From the NCBI GenBank assembly GCA_035634055.1, contig DASQDR010000215.1:1-11549 (forward strand): DNA of 11,549 bases. Direction: 5' to 3'. Numbering within the stretch: position 1 is the stretch's first letter; every line of letters begins with the position of its first letter. The notes under the pieces were generated by a model. The model made no database searches and had not been told where the DNA came from. It was given only the letters and a program-made list of their open reading frames with translations. Positions 1-6,788 of this stretch are shown piece by piece. This stretch comes from JAICTV01 sp035634055 (GTDB taxonomy: Bacteria > Planctomycetota > Phycisphaerae > Tepidisphaerales > Tepidisphaeraceae). Made by a program: the position numbers and the translations under genes.

Positions 1-1056
1 GAAAAGTTCATCCCGAAGGGCGGGCCCGATGGCGGCGACGGCGGGGACGGCGGCGACGTCGTCTTCCTGGCCGACCCCAACAAGAACACCCTGCTCGACT
101 TCTCCGGCCGGCACCACTGGCGCGCCCCGAAGGGGGAGGCCGGCATGGGAAAGAAGATGTACGGCAAGGCGGGCGAGGACCTGATCATCCCCGTGCCGCC
201 CGGCACCCTGGTGTTCGACACCGACAACAACATCCGGCTCGCCGATCTCGACACGCCCGGCAAGCGCGTCGTGATCGCGCGCGGCGGGCGCGGCGGCAAG
301 GGGAACTGGCACTTCAAGAGCTCGACCAACCAAACCCCGCGCTACGCCGAGCCCGGCGGCGAGGGGCAGGACCGCAACGTCCGCCTGGAGCTGAAGCTGA
401 TCGCCGACGTCGGGCTCGTCGGGCTGCCCAACGCGGGCAAGAGCACGCTGCTGAGCGTGGTGTCGGCGGCGCGGCCGAAGATCGCGGCGTACCCCTTCAC
501 CACCCTCGAGCCGCAGCTCGGCATCGTCGAGCTGACCGGCGACCGGCGGATGGTCTTCGCCGACATCCCCGGGCTGATCGAGGGGGCGCAGCACGGCGCG
601 GGCCTGGGGCACGCCTTTCTCCGGCACATCGAGCGGACCAAGGTGATCGTCCACCTGCTGGACCTGTTCCCGCCCGACAATTCCGACCCGGCCGACAACT
701 ACCGCAAGATCCGCGGCGAGCTGGAGGCCTTCAGCCCGAAGCTGGCCGGCAAGCGCGAGCTGCTCGCGGCCAACAAGCTGGACCTGGCCCCGCCGGAGGA
801 GGAGAACGCGGCGCTGGAGAAGCTGATGGCCGCGCTGCCGGAGCGCGAGATTTTCGCCATCAGCGGCGCGACGCGGCAGGGCGTCGAGCCGCTGCTGGAA
901 GAGCTTTGGCGCACGCTGCACGAGGTGGCCGAGCAGGAACCAGCGGCCGCGCCGGAGCCGGAAATCGCCCCGCCGAAAAAGATCCCGCCGCACCTGCGTC
1001 CGCAGCCGGACGACGAACCGCCCGCTGGTGACGAGCCCCCGGGCGGCGAGTGGTGA
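1..1056 (+). CDS. obgE: Obg-family GTPase (ObgE/CgtA), 5' end cut by window edge
   Basis: Essential P-loop GTPase that binds the 50S ribosomal subunit and acts in late ribosome assembly and stress signalling; cytoplasmic. The frame is open from base 1, giving 351 residues in the window. The first residues, EKFIPKGGPDGGDGGDGGD, match the glycine-rich Obg fold starting near E. coli residue 26, so about 25 residues are missing. The G domain is complete: P-loop GLPNAGKS (window residues 141-148), switch I PFTT (165-168), DIPG (188-191), NKLD (258-261) and SGA (288-290). The last 40 or so residues are rich in Pro, Glu and Asp and replace any folded C-terminal domain. Such tails vary widely in the family. 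Obg usually follows the rplU-rpmA ribosomal protein genes, which would lie to the left. The family call is very secure. A start at the first in-window ATG would remove half of the Obg fold and is rejected. Confidence 0.97.
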   Translation, partial: EKFIPKGGPDGGDGGDGGDVVFLADPNKNTLLDFSGRHHWRAPKGEAGMGKKMYGKAGEDLIIPVPPGTLVFDTDNNIRLADLDTPGKRVVIARGGRGGKGNWHFKSSTNQTPRYAEPGGEGQDRNVRLELKLIADVGLVGLPNAGKSTLLSVVSAARPKIAAYPFTTLEPQLGIVELTGDRRMVFADIPGLIEGAQHGAGLGHAFLRHIERTKVIVHLLDLFPPDNSDPADNYRKIRGELEAFSPKLAGKRELLAANKLDLAPPEEENAALEKLMAALPEREIFAISGATRQGVEPLLEELWRTLHEVAEQEPAAAPEPEIAPPKKIPPHLRPQPDDEPPAGDEPPGGEW

Positions 1057-1178
1057 GGATCGCTGGTCAAGCGTCGCCCTCCCGTGATTCGCGGCGGGCG
1101 CGCGCACGGCCGCGTTCTCTGCCGGCGGCGGTGCCGAGCGGCGCGGCCGGCCGGGGCCGCAACGCATTGCTCCGAACC

Positions 1179-2114
1179 ATGTTGAACGTCGCCGCGATTC
1201 TGGTGTTGATCGCGTCCATCGTCGGGGCGGGCGCGCTGTTGCGGCGGGCGCTGCGACGGGCGCAGGCGCTCGCGCCGTCGCAGTGCGCGCGGTGCGGCAC
1301 GCCGGGAGAGGAGCTTGTCGACTTCACCTGCCCCGGCTGCGGGCGCGACGTGCGCGAGCACGGGCTGGTCACGCCGGCGGAGCGGTCGCCCGCGATCGTG
1401 CTGGGGCGCTTCGCGACGGCCAGCGGGATGGTGGCGGCGGCGGCGCTGCTGGCGTTCGGCGGCGCGCTGCTGTTCCTGCCGGACGAACGGCATTTTCACG
1501 CCGAGGGGCAGTTGTCCCCGTCCGGCTCGCGCCCCGGCGCGGCGCCGATGCCGTGGAACGCGATCCACGTGACGGCCGAGGGCCGCGGCGGCGCGAACCG
1601 GCACGAAGACGTCGGCAAGCCTGGGCTTCGCCCCGTTCGCGGGCGCGCGGACGTGGAAATCCAGTTGCCCGACGGCCGGTGGTCGACGCTGCGCTTGGAG
1701 TGGCCGTCGCGTCGCGCGCGCGTGCGCGCGCCCAACGGCGGGCCAATGACTGACGCCGGCACCTTCGGCCCGGCGGCGCTGCGGACATGGTTCGCATCGG
1801 CGGGCGCGGACGTGGAATCCGCCGACGTGCAATCCCGCGTGGACGACCTGCACTCGTTCCTCGAACGGCTCATGACGGCGGGCCGGTTCCCCGACCTTTA
1901 CCGTGACAATCAGAGCGGCTTCTCGTGGGGCGGAAGCTGGGGCGGCAGCAGCGACATGCCGGAGTGGATCTGGCCGGCGCAACTGCTGGTCTGGCCGGCG
2001 GTGTGGCTGCTGGCCGTGATGTGGATGCTGCGCGAGCGGCTGCCCGCGCGGGGCGGCGGCTCTCTCGACGGTGGCATTGACGGGACGCTGCCGGGCGCCG
2101 GAGGCGTGGCGTGA
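1179..2114 (+). CDS. Zinc-ribbon membrane protein, hypothetical (paralogue 1)
   Basis: Function unknown. With the ATG start it has 311 residues. A hydrophobic N-terminal segment (about 4-21) is followed by a zinc ribbon with C36-x2-C39 and C51-x2-C54 (CARCG...CPGCG), a second membrane segment (about 74-100), a polar domain of about 160 residues, and a third membrane segment (about 263-283, WPAQLLVWPAVWLLAVMWML). A GTG at 1050 overlapping the obgE stop would give 354 residues, but the extra 43 are Arg/Ala-rich low-complexity sequence. The ATG directly before the hydrophobic segment is therefore preferred, although no Shine-Dalgarno site is visible there. The gene lies 122 bases after obgE on the same strand and may share its transcript. 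Its last bases form a GTGA overlap with the next gene, which has the same architecture, so translation is probably coupled. Planctomycetes have many such ribbon proteins, mostly uncharacterised. The ribbon might bind zinc for structure or for protein contact, but no catalytic motif is visible. Confidence 0.75.
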   Translation: MLNVAAILVLIASIVGAGALLRRALRRAQALAPSQCARCGTPGEELVDFTCPGCGRDVREHGLVTPAERSPAIVLGRFATASGMVAAAALLAFGGALLFLPDERHFHAEGQLSPSGSRPGAAPMPWNAIHVTAEGRGGANRHEDVGKPGLRPVRGRADVEIQLPDGRWSTLRLEWPSRRARVRAPNGGPMTDAGTFGPAALRTWFASAGADVESADVQSRVDDLHSFLERLMTAGRFPDLYRDNQSGFSWGGSWGGSSDMPEWIWPAQLLVWPAVWLLAVMWMLRERLPARGGGSLDGGIDGTLPGAGGVA

Positions 2115-3043
2115 GCGGCGCCGACCCAAACGAGGATGTGTCGTCGGCCGCGGGCGCCGCGCTGCTCGTGGGCGCCGCGAAAGCGCGCCGTGCCGCCGCC
2201 TTCGATGCGGGGTGCGGGCGGTGCGGGTACAGCACGCGCGGGTTGACCACGCTTATCTGCCCGGAGTGCGGCGGCGACTTCCGCCGCGTCGGCCTGGTCG
2301 CATCCGTGCGCGCGGGCAGACGCGCGCGGCGGCCGAGCGCCAGCGCGATTCGGGCGGCGATCGAGTGGACCATCGCGGTGGTGTTGATGTGGTGCGCGCT
2401 GGCGCCCGCGGTCGATCAACTCCTGCCGCTGCGGCGGGAGTACGACAACAGCGTTCTCCTGAAGTCCGCAGCGCTGCCCGGCCGCGAGTTCCACGTGACC
2501 GCGCGCCACGCGACGTGGGACGCCGAGCCGCCGGCGATGCAGGTCACGGTGAATTGGACGCCGATGCAGGGTGCGGCGCCGCGCTCGTTCGTATTCGAGC
2601 CGGTGACGGGGAACCTTCACGATCCGCGGCTAGGCGCGGCGCGCGCGACGCCCGCAGCGGCCGCGTCTGCGCCGCGCGCAGCGCCTGCGGCAGCGCCGGC
2701 AGCACCCGCCGCGGCGCCGCTGAACCCGACGACAGTGCTGGCATGGATGGTGGCGGCGGGCGGCGCGGATCCGGAGGATCCCAAGGTCGTCGCAGAGGCG
2801 CAGCGGTCGATCGGCTGGATCGTGCGCGCGAGCCGGCCTCACGCGATGCTGCGGGGGGCGGGGTGGTCGACCCGATCGAGCACCGGCGGCGATCCGGCGG
2901 GGGCGTTCCACGAGAGCACGGCATCGCGGTCCGAAGCCCGTCGGCTGCCGGGCGCGTACGTTCTCACCACCGCCGGGCTGGCGGTCGCGTGGCTGGCGGG
3001 GTTGCGCTTCCTCTGGCGCGTCCGCCGCCGCAGTGCCGGGTAG
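2111..3043 (+). CDS. Zinc-ribbon membrane protein, hypothetical (paralogue 2)
   Basis: Function unknown; 310 residues from a GTG start that overlaps the stop of the preceding gene (GTGA), a classic translational-coupling arrangement. The zinc ribbon has C35-x2-C38 and C50-x2-C53 and reads CGYSTRGL...CPECG, close to the CGYxLRGL...CPECG pattern common in planctomycete membrane proteins. A membrane segment spans about 83-105 and another about 282-301, just before a basic C-terminus (RVRRR). Between them lie a beta-rich polar domain (about 120-175), an Ala/Pro-rich low-complexity linker (about 176-205) and a helical piece with the pattern WMVAAGGADPEDPKV. That piece resembles WFASAGADVESADV in the upstream protein, and the order of ribbon, membrane segment, polar domain and C-terminal membrane segment is shared. 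The pair therefore looks like an old tandem duplication that has diverged strongly. The coding call is supported by the conserved ribbon and the coupled start. The biochemical role is not visible. Confidence 0.75.
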   Translation: MSGADPNEDVSSAAGAALLVGAAKARRAAAFDAGCGRCGYSTRGLTTLICPECGGDFRRVGLVASVRAGRRARRPSASAIRAAIEWTIAVVLMWCALAPAVDQLLPLRREYDNSVLLKSAALPGREFHVTARHATWDAEPPAMQVTVNWTPMQGAAPRSFVFEPVTGNLHDPRLGAARATPAAAASAPRAAPAAAPAAPAAAPLNPTTVLAWMVAAGGADPEDPKVVAEAQRSIGWIVRASRPHAMLRGAGWSTRSSTGGDPAGAFHESTASRSEARRLPGAYVLTTAGLAVAWLAGLRFLWRVRRRSAG

Positions 3044-3375
3044 GGAAAGCGAAACACGACCGCCGACTGCCGCCTGGCAAGCACGTCGGCGCGCCGCGCG
3101 CCGTCGCACCACGCCGCCGGGGTGACACGAGCCGTGCGACACGCGCCGTGCGACACGCGCCGTGCGACACGCGCCGTCGCGACACGCGCGGCCATCATGA
3201 CAACGTCGTGCGGGCATGGTGCGGGCGTCGCGCGCGTCGTGCCCGCGTCGTGCCGGCGTTGCGTGGCGGTGGCGCCACGGCCGCCGCGCAATCGTGGGGG
3301 GCGCCCCGTGCGCGGTCGTCGCGTCGCGCCGCCGCGCGGTTTACAGCGGGCCTCGCGCACGTTCCAATCGGTCGC
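3044..3375. other. Non-coding spacer, 332 bases, with low-complexity GC-rich sequence
   Basis: No gene is supported here. Open frames cross it on both strands, but their products are Arg/Ala/Thr-rich strings generated by the repeats. The stretch holds a 14-bp tandem repeat (3131-3187) and, after it, degenerate runs built from cgtcgtgc/cgggcg-like words up to about 3300. No Shine-Dalgarno site or convincing promoter hexamers were found before the following DUF1802 gene. Confidence 0.6.
3131..3187. repeat. 14-bp tandem repeat, about four copies
   Basis: Three perfect head-to-tail copies of gccgtgcgacacgc (3131-3144, 3145-3158, 3159-3172) are followed by a fourth copy with a one-base insertion (3173-3187). 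A partial copy (gacacga) precedes them. Each unit contains a small inverted repeat, CGTG-CGA-CACG, so the array could fold into a row of short hairpins. The period is not a multiple of three, which argues against it being coding. Confidence 0.9.
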
Positions 3376-3945
3376 ATGGCTTGGCCGACATCGTTGCAGG
3401 TTGCATTGAAGGAGTGGGCGGTGGTGTGTCGCGCGCTGGAGGCGGGGCGGCAGTTGCTGCTGTTGCGCAAGGGCGGGATCTACGAGGCGGCGGGGGAGTT
3501 CGAGGTGGAGCAGCGCGCGTTCCTGCTCTTTCCGACCTACCTGCACCAGAAGCTCGACATGCTCAAGCCCGACGCCCGCGCCGGCTTCGAGCCGCGCAGC
3601 GCCGAGCCGAGCGAGATCGTGCTCGCCTCGGCCGCGGTGGTCACGGACATCGTGCAACTGGATTCGCGCCAGCAGATGGAGCGGATCGAGGACGAGCACG
3701 TCTGGGCGCCGCCGCTCATCGACATGCGCTTCAACTACCGCCCGGAGAACCCGCTCTACCTGCTGCTGCTCCGCACGTACCGCCTGCGGGAGCCGGCGAC
3801 GATCGCGAACACCCCGGCGTACGCCGGTTGTAAGAGCTGGGTGCCGCTGGACCGGGCGGTGGAGACGCGCGCTGCCGCGCCGGTGCTGGACGACGCGGGC
3901 TACGAGCAACGAAGGAAGTCGATCCTGGAACGCGTCAGCCCGTAG
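3376..3945 (+). CDS. DUF1802 family protein
   Basis: A 189-residue protein of the DUF1802 family, whose function is not established. The N-terminus carries the family signature ALKEWAVVCRALEAGRQLLLLRKGGI (residues about 10-35), then EFEVEQRAFLLFPTYLHQ (about 41-58). The central part contains FNYRPENPLYLLLLRTYRL (119-137). The size is roughly what is expected for the family, so it appears complete. The frame is open far upstream through the repeat-rich spacer and the preceding gene, but similarity to the family starts at the ATG at 3376, where the protein-like composition also begins. No Shine-Dalgarno site is visible. There are no membrane segments or signal peptide, so it is probably cytoplasmic. 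It is convergent with the phospholipase D gene and separated from the upstream zinc-ribbon genes by 332 bases, so it is likely a single-gene transcript. No catalytic residues can be assigned. Confidence 0.9.
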   Translation: MAWPTSLQVALKEWAVVCRALEAGRQLLLLRKGGIYEAAGEFEVEQRAFLLFPTYLHQKLDMLKPDARAGFEPRSAEPSEIVLASAAVVTDIVQLDSRQQMERIEDEHVWAPPLIDMRFNYRPENPLYLLLLRTYRLREPATIANTPAYAGCKSWVPLDRAVETRAAAPVLDDAGYEQRRKSILERVSP

Positions 3946-3961
3946 CAGCGCACGCCGCGCG

Positions 3962-3999
3962 CCTGCCGCGAGCGGTGCGGCGCGCTGTCCTCCGGCAGG
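3962..3999. terminator. Candidate bidirectional terminator hairpin between convergent genes
   Basis: A perfect 7-bp inverted repeat, CCTGCCG (3962-3968) and CGGCAGG (3993-3999), with a 24-base loop lies in the 54-base gap between the convergent DUF1802 and phospholipase D genes. Inside it, CCGC/GCGG can pair as a second small stem. There is no U tract on either strand, so it is not a standard intrinsic terminator, and GC-rich DNA produces such stems by chance. Position is the main support. Confidence 0.3.
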
Positions 4000-5382
4000 T
4001 CACAGCAGGTAGCGCGCCCGGTTCACGGCCCACTGCCCGAAGCGATCGACCCACGGGCGGCGGCGCCATTCCTTCAGGGAGATGCGGCGGGCGAAGCGCA
4101 CGTCGTTCTCGAACAGCTCGTGCATGTTCTCCCCGAACTCGCGCGAGCGCAGCAGGGCGGAGAGCTCCAGGTTGTACTCGATGCTGCGGTAATCCAGGTT
4201 GGTCGAGCCAAGCACGGTGAACTCGCGGTCGATGCACATGGTCTTGGCGTGAAGAATCACGTGCTGCCGCTCGTAGATTTCCACCCCGCACTGCAATAGC
4301 AATTCGTAGAAGCTGCGGGCGGCGGTGACGAGCAGGTTGACGTCGCCGCGCCCCGGCAGCATCAGCCGCACGCGCACGCCGCGCTTCGCCGCCTTGCACA
4401 GCGCCTCGACCAGCTCGTCGGGCGGGGCGAAGTAGGCCATCGTCATCTCGACGCTGGTGCGCGCGTTCTTGATGAGCTGCCGCAGCCGTTCTTTCAGCGG
4501 GCTGTGCATCGACGGGACCGATGCCAGCAGGCCGAAGTCGCTCTCGGCGATGGGGTGGAAGTACTCCGCGCGGCGCATGCGGCCGCCGGAGTGGATGTAC
4601 TTCCAGTTGTTGGCGAACGCCGCCAGCAGGTGCCGCGTGGCGGGGCCGACGATGCCGATGGCGTTGTCGCGCCAGAGGTCGGCCTCGCAGACGTCGGACT
4701 TGACGACCCAGGAGCCGGCGTACTCGCCGCCGACGTTCAGGCCCCCGAGCCCGCCGATGTCGTCATCGACGACCAGCAGCTTGCGGTGGTCGCGCGCCAG
4801 CGGGCGCCAGCCGTAGCGGCCGTTCCACGGGTTGAGCGGGTGGAACTCCGCCAGGCGCACGCCGCTGCGCCGCATGCGGTCGAACATCGGCGGCCTGGCG
4901 CGCCACATCTGCTGCACGCCGAGCGAGCCGAAGGAGTCGTAGATGCAGTAGATCCGCACGCCCTCCGAAGCCTTCTTGCAGAGCAGCTCGGAAAAGGCGT
5001 TGCCGGTCTGGTCGTCGGCGAAGATGTAGGCCTCGAGCAGCACGCGCTTGCGCGCGTGGCGGATGGCTTCGTAGGCGGCGTGAAGCGCTTCGCCGTCCTT
5101 GTAGAGCTGCACGCGCGAACCATCGTTGAGGCGGACGGGGTGCGGGACGATCCACCCGTCGTCGTCGCTGCCGGGCGAGATGTTCACGCCGGTGGAGGTG
5201 CCAGCCTCGCCCTGGCGGCGCGGCGACTCCTCGCCGGCCGGCGGGCACCGCTCGCCCACCACGCCCGCGCGGGGATCGCCGCCCGCGCCGCCCGCGCCGC
5301 CCGCGCCGCCCGCGCCGCCCGCGCCGCCGGCGAGAATGCGCTCGCGGAAAGTGTCGGTCGCGGCCGAGTCCGTCGACGCCAT
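4000..5382 (-). CDS. Cardiolipin synthase-like phospholipase D protein
   Basis: A 460-residue member of the phospholipase D superfamily, most like bacterial cardiolipin synthases, which condense two phosphatidylglycerols (or use phosphatidylethanolamine) at the inner membrane. Both HKD motifs are intact: H199-x-K201-x4-D206 (HRKLLVVD, then GGLNVGGEY) and H378-x-K380-x4-D385 (HAKTMCID, then GSTNLDYRS). The N-terminal 75 residues are disordered-looking, with five GGA repeats (about 19-35). There are no N-terminal membrane helices, unlike E. coli ClsA, so the layout is closer to the ClsB type. The C-terminus has a basic, Trp-rich segment (KEWRRRPWVDRFGQW) that could sit on the membrane. The start is taken as ATG at 5382. 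The upstream extension to 5526 is low-complexity and overlaps the spacer. No Shine-Dalgarno site is seen. It lies 161 bases downstream of the M16 operon on the same strand. A nuclease or other phosphatidyltransferase activity cannot be excluded from motifs alone. Confidence 0.92.
   Translation of the reverse strand: MASTDSAATDTFRERILAGGAGGAGGAGGAGGAGGDPRAGVVGERCPPAGEESPRRQGEAGTSTGVNISPGSDDDGWIVPHPVRLNDGSRVQLYKDGEALHAAYEAIRHARKRVLLEAYIFADDQTGNAFSELLCKKASEGVRIYCIYDSFGSLGVQQMWRARPPMFDRMRRSGVRLAEFHPLNPWNGRYGWRPLARDHRKLLVVDDDIGGLGGLNVGGEYAGSWVVKSDVCEADLWRDNAIGIVGPATRHLLAAFANNWKYIHSGGRMRRAEYFHPIAESDFGLLASVPSMHSPLKERLRQLIKNARTSVEMTMAYFAPPDELVEALCKAAKRGVRVRLMLPGRGDVNLLVTAARSFYELLLQCGVEIYERQHVILHAKTMCIDREFTVLGSTNLDYRSIEYNLELSALLRSREFGENMHELFENDVRFARRISLKEWRRRPWVDRFGQWAVNRARYLL
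5284..5328. repeat. 9-bp tandem repeat inside the phospholipase D gene
   Basis: Five perfect copies of cgcgccgcc, preceded by one degenerate copy (atcgccgcc, 5275-5283). On the minus strand they encode Gly-Gly-Ala repeats in the disordered N-terminus. The unit is a multiple of three, so gain or loss of copies would keep the frame. Confidence 0.95.
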
Positions 5383-5543
5383 GGTGGGATGATAGTAGAT
5401 GCCGCGCGCGCAGGCAGCGGCGGGAAAACGGCGCGGAAGTTGGGAAAAATCTAACGCGCGCGGCGCGCCGCTCCCGCGTAAACGGGTGAAGAGGTCGCGC
5501 GGGCACAGGAGCCCAACCGGGCGCACCCGGGCGGATCAGCCCA
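5383..5543. other. Spacer between phospholipase D gene and M16 operon
   Basis: A 161-base gap between two minus-strand genes. The M16-side end contains a short stem, CCGGG-CGCA-CCCGG (5517-5530), a weak terminator candidate with no U tract. Next to the phospholipase D start the minus strand reads TACTAT (5397-5392), which matches the -10 consensus at four of six bases but has no good -35 at 16-18 bases. Whether the gene has its own promoter is undecided. Confidence 0.4.
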
Positions 5544-6776
5544 TCAGCCCTTGGATTCGCTCGGGCCCAGGCTGACGATCGTCATCGGGTCGAACGAAAA
5601 CTGTCGCAGCAGGTCCTGGATCGACTCGCGGTCCACGCGCATGAGCGTGGCCATGTCCTGCTCGAGTGAGCGGTACTCCTTGTTGTAGATCCACTGGCTG
5701 CCGATCGAGCGCATGCGCCCCAGCGGCACCTCGCCCTGGAGGACGAGGCTGGATGCGATCTTGTTCTTGGCGCGTTCGATCTCGTCGTCGTTCAGGTCCA
5801 CCTTGACCTTCGCCAGCTCCGCCAGCGCGATGTCGAGCGCCTTCTTCGTGCGCTCCGGGTCGGTGGTGAGCGCGAGGTAGAAGCTGCCGCAGCCGTCGTG
5901 CGGGTAGAAGCCAAAGTCGGCGTCGTCGGCGATGGCGTTGTCGACCAGCGCCCAGTAGAAGCGCGACCCGTCGGAATCGCCGACCACGTCCGCCAGCACC
6001 CGCGCGGCGAAGCGGCGGTCGTCCTGCGCGCTGGGGCCGGGCGTCATGCCCATCGTGTACATGCGGTTGAGCTTCGGGTCGCTCATCGCCAGCTTCTGCG
6101 GCTTGTACATCGGAAGCGGCTGGCGGCGCGGTGCCTCCACGCGCGACCAAGCGCCCATGTACTTCCCGGCCAGGCGAACGATCTCGTCGAAGTCCAGCCG
6201 CCCGGTCACCGACAGCACCATGTTCCCCGGCCCGTAGCGGCGGGCGAAGTAATGCGCCATTTCGTCGCGCTTCAGCTTCTGGATCGACTCGGCCGACCCG
6301 AGGATGCTCATGCTCAGCGGGTGGTTGCCGAAGTGAACCTCCATCAGCTTCTCGTAGACGCGGTGGCCCGGGTCGTCCAGGTACATCGCGATCTCTTCGA
6401 GGATCACCTTCTTCTCGGTGTCGAAGTCGCCGGTGCGGATGGCCGGGCGCAGCAGGTGCGACAGGTGCTCGATGGTGCGCTCGGTGAACTCCGGCAGCAC
6501 GTTGGCGTAGTAGGCGGTCATCTCCTGCGACGTGAACGCGTTGTAGCGCGCCCCCAGTTCGTCGAAGATGCGGTTGACGTCCTCCCACGTGAGCTGGTCC
6601 GACCCCTTGAACATCATGTGCTCGAGGAAGTGCGACACGCCGTTCACGTTCGCGTCCTCGTCGCGCGAGCCGGTCTTGACGAACAGCCCGGCGGCGAAGG
6701 AGTGCGAGTCGGGGTTCTCCTCGGCGATGATGTCCAGGCCGTTGGGGAGCTGCTTGTAGTGGAACTTCAGGGGCAT
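5544..6776 (-). CDS. M16 family zinc peptidase, catalytic subunit (HxxEH present)
   Basis: A 410-residue M16B-type metallopeptidase, related to the mitochondrial processing peptidase beta subunit and bacterial PqqL/YmxG-like enzymes. The inverted zinc motif is H49-F-L-E52-H53, where the histidines bind zinc and E52 is the general base. The third ligand is E127 or E128 in VILEEIAMY, at the expected distance of about 75 residues. The conserved NAFTSQEMTAYYANV segment (79-93) follows the zinc motif. In the C-terminal half the stretch matching SRLFxEIREKRGLxYS is changed to SRFYWALVDNAIADDADFGF, so the Arg and Tyr that bind substrate are V278 and D285. This suggests it works with the partner gene upstream in the same operon. 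No signal peptide is visible, so it is probably cytoplasmic. ATG start; a weak GAGAG lies 9-13 bases upstream. It is the last gene of the operon, 12 bases after the Uma2 gene. Confidence 0.95.
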   Translation of the reverse strand: MPLKFHYKQLPNGLDIIAEENPDSHSFAAGLFVKTGSRDEDANVNGVSHFLEHMMFKGSDQLTWEDVNRIFDELGARYNAFTSQEMTAYYANVLPEFTERTIEHLSHLLRPAIRTGDFDTEKKVILEEIAMYLDDPGHRVYEKLMEVHFGNHPLSMSILGSAESIQKLKRDEMAHYFARRYGPGNMVLSVTGRLDFDEIVRLAGKYMGAWSRVEAPRRQPLPMYKPQKLAMSDPKLNRMYTMGMTPGPSAQDDRRFAARVLADVVGDSDGSRFYWALVDNAIADDADFGFYPHDGCGSFYLALTTDPERTKKALDIALAELAKVKVDLNDDEIERAKNKIASSLVLQGEVPLGRMRSIGSQWIYNKEYRSLEQDMATLMRVDRESIQDLLRQFSFDPMTIVSLGPSESKG

Positions 6777-6788
6777 GTTTCTTTGCTC

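Noticed and set aside
1050..1178. GTG-initiated N-terminal extension of the first zinc-ribbon protein, overlapping the obgE stop
   Set aside because: The 43 extra residues are Arg/Ala-rich low complexity. The ATG at 1179 stands directly before a hydrophobic segment and is the more natural start, though the overlap leaves some doubt.
699..2129. 476-codon open frame on the minus strand
   Set aside because: Antisense shadow of obgE and the zinc-ribbon gene, caused by high GC at third codon positions. The product is a string of Arg, Pro and Ala.
3087..3096. Decamer palindrome CGGCGCGCCG, also present at 5461-5470
   Set aside because: Two copies of a GC-only palindrome in DNA of this composition are expected by chance, and the flanks do not match.
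2071..3375. Long upstream extension of the DUF1802 frame
   Set aside because: It is the plus-one shadow of the second zinc-ribbon gene and then runs through the repeat spacer. Its product is Arg-rich and unlike any protein, while family similarity begins at 3376.
3122..3409. Small open frame across the 14-bp repeat
   Set aside because: It is built from the repeat words in shifting frames, has an Arg/Ala-rich product and no ribosome binding site, and overlaps the DUF1802 start.
4504..5454. 316-codon plus-strand frame opposite the phospholipase D gene
   Set aside because: The sense gene has both HKD motifs. The antisense product is Ala/Val/Arg-rich with no recognisable motif.
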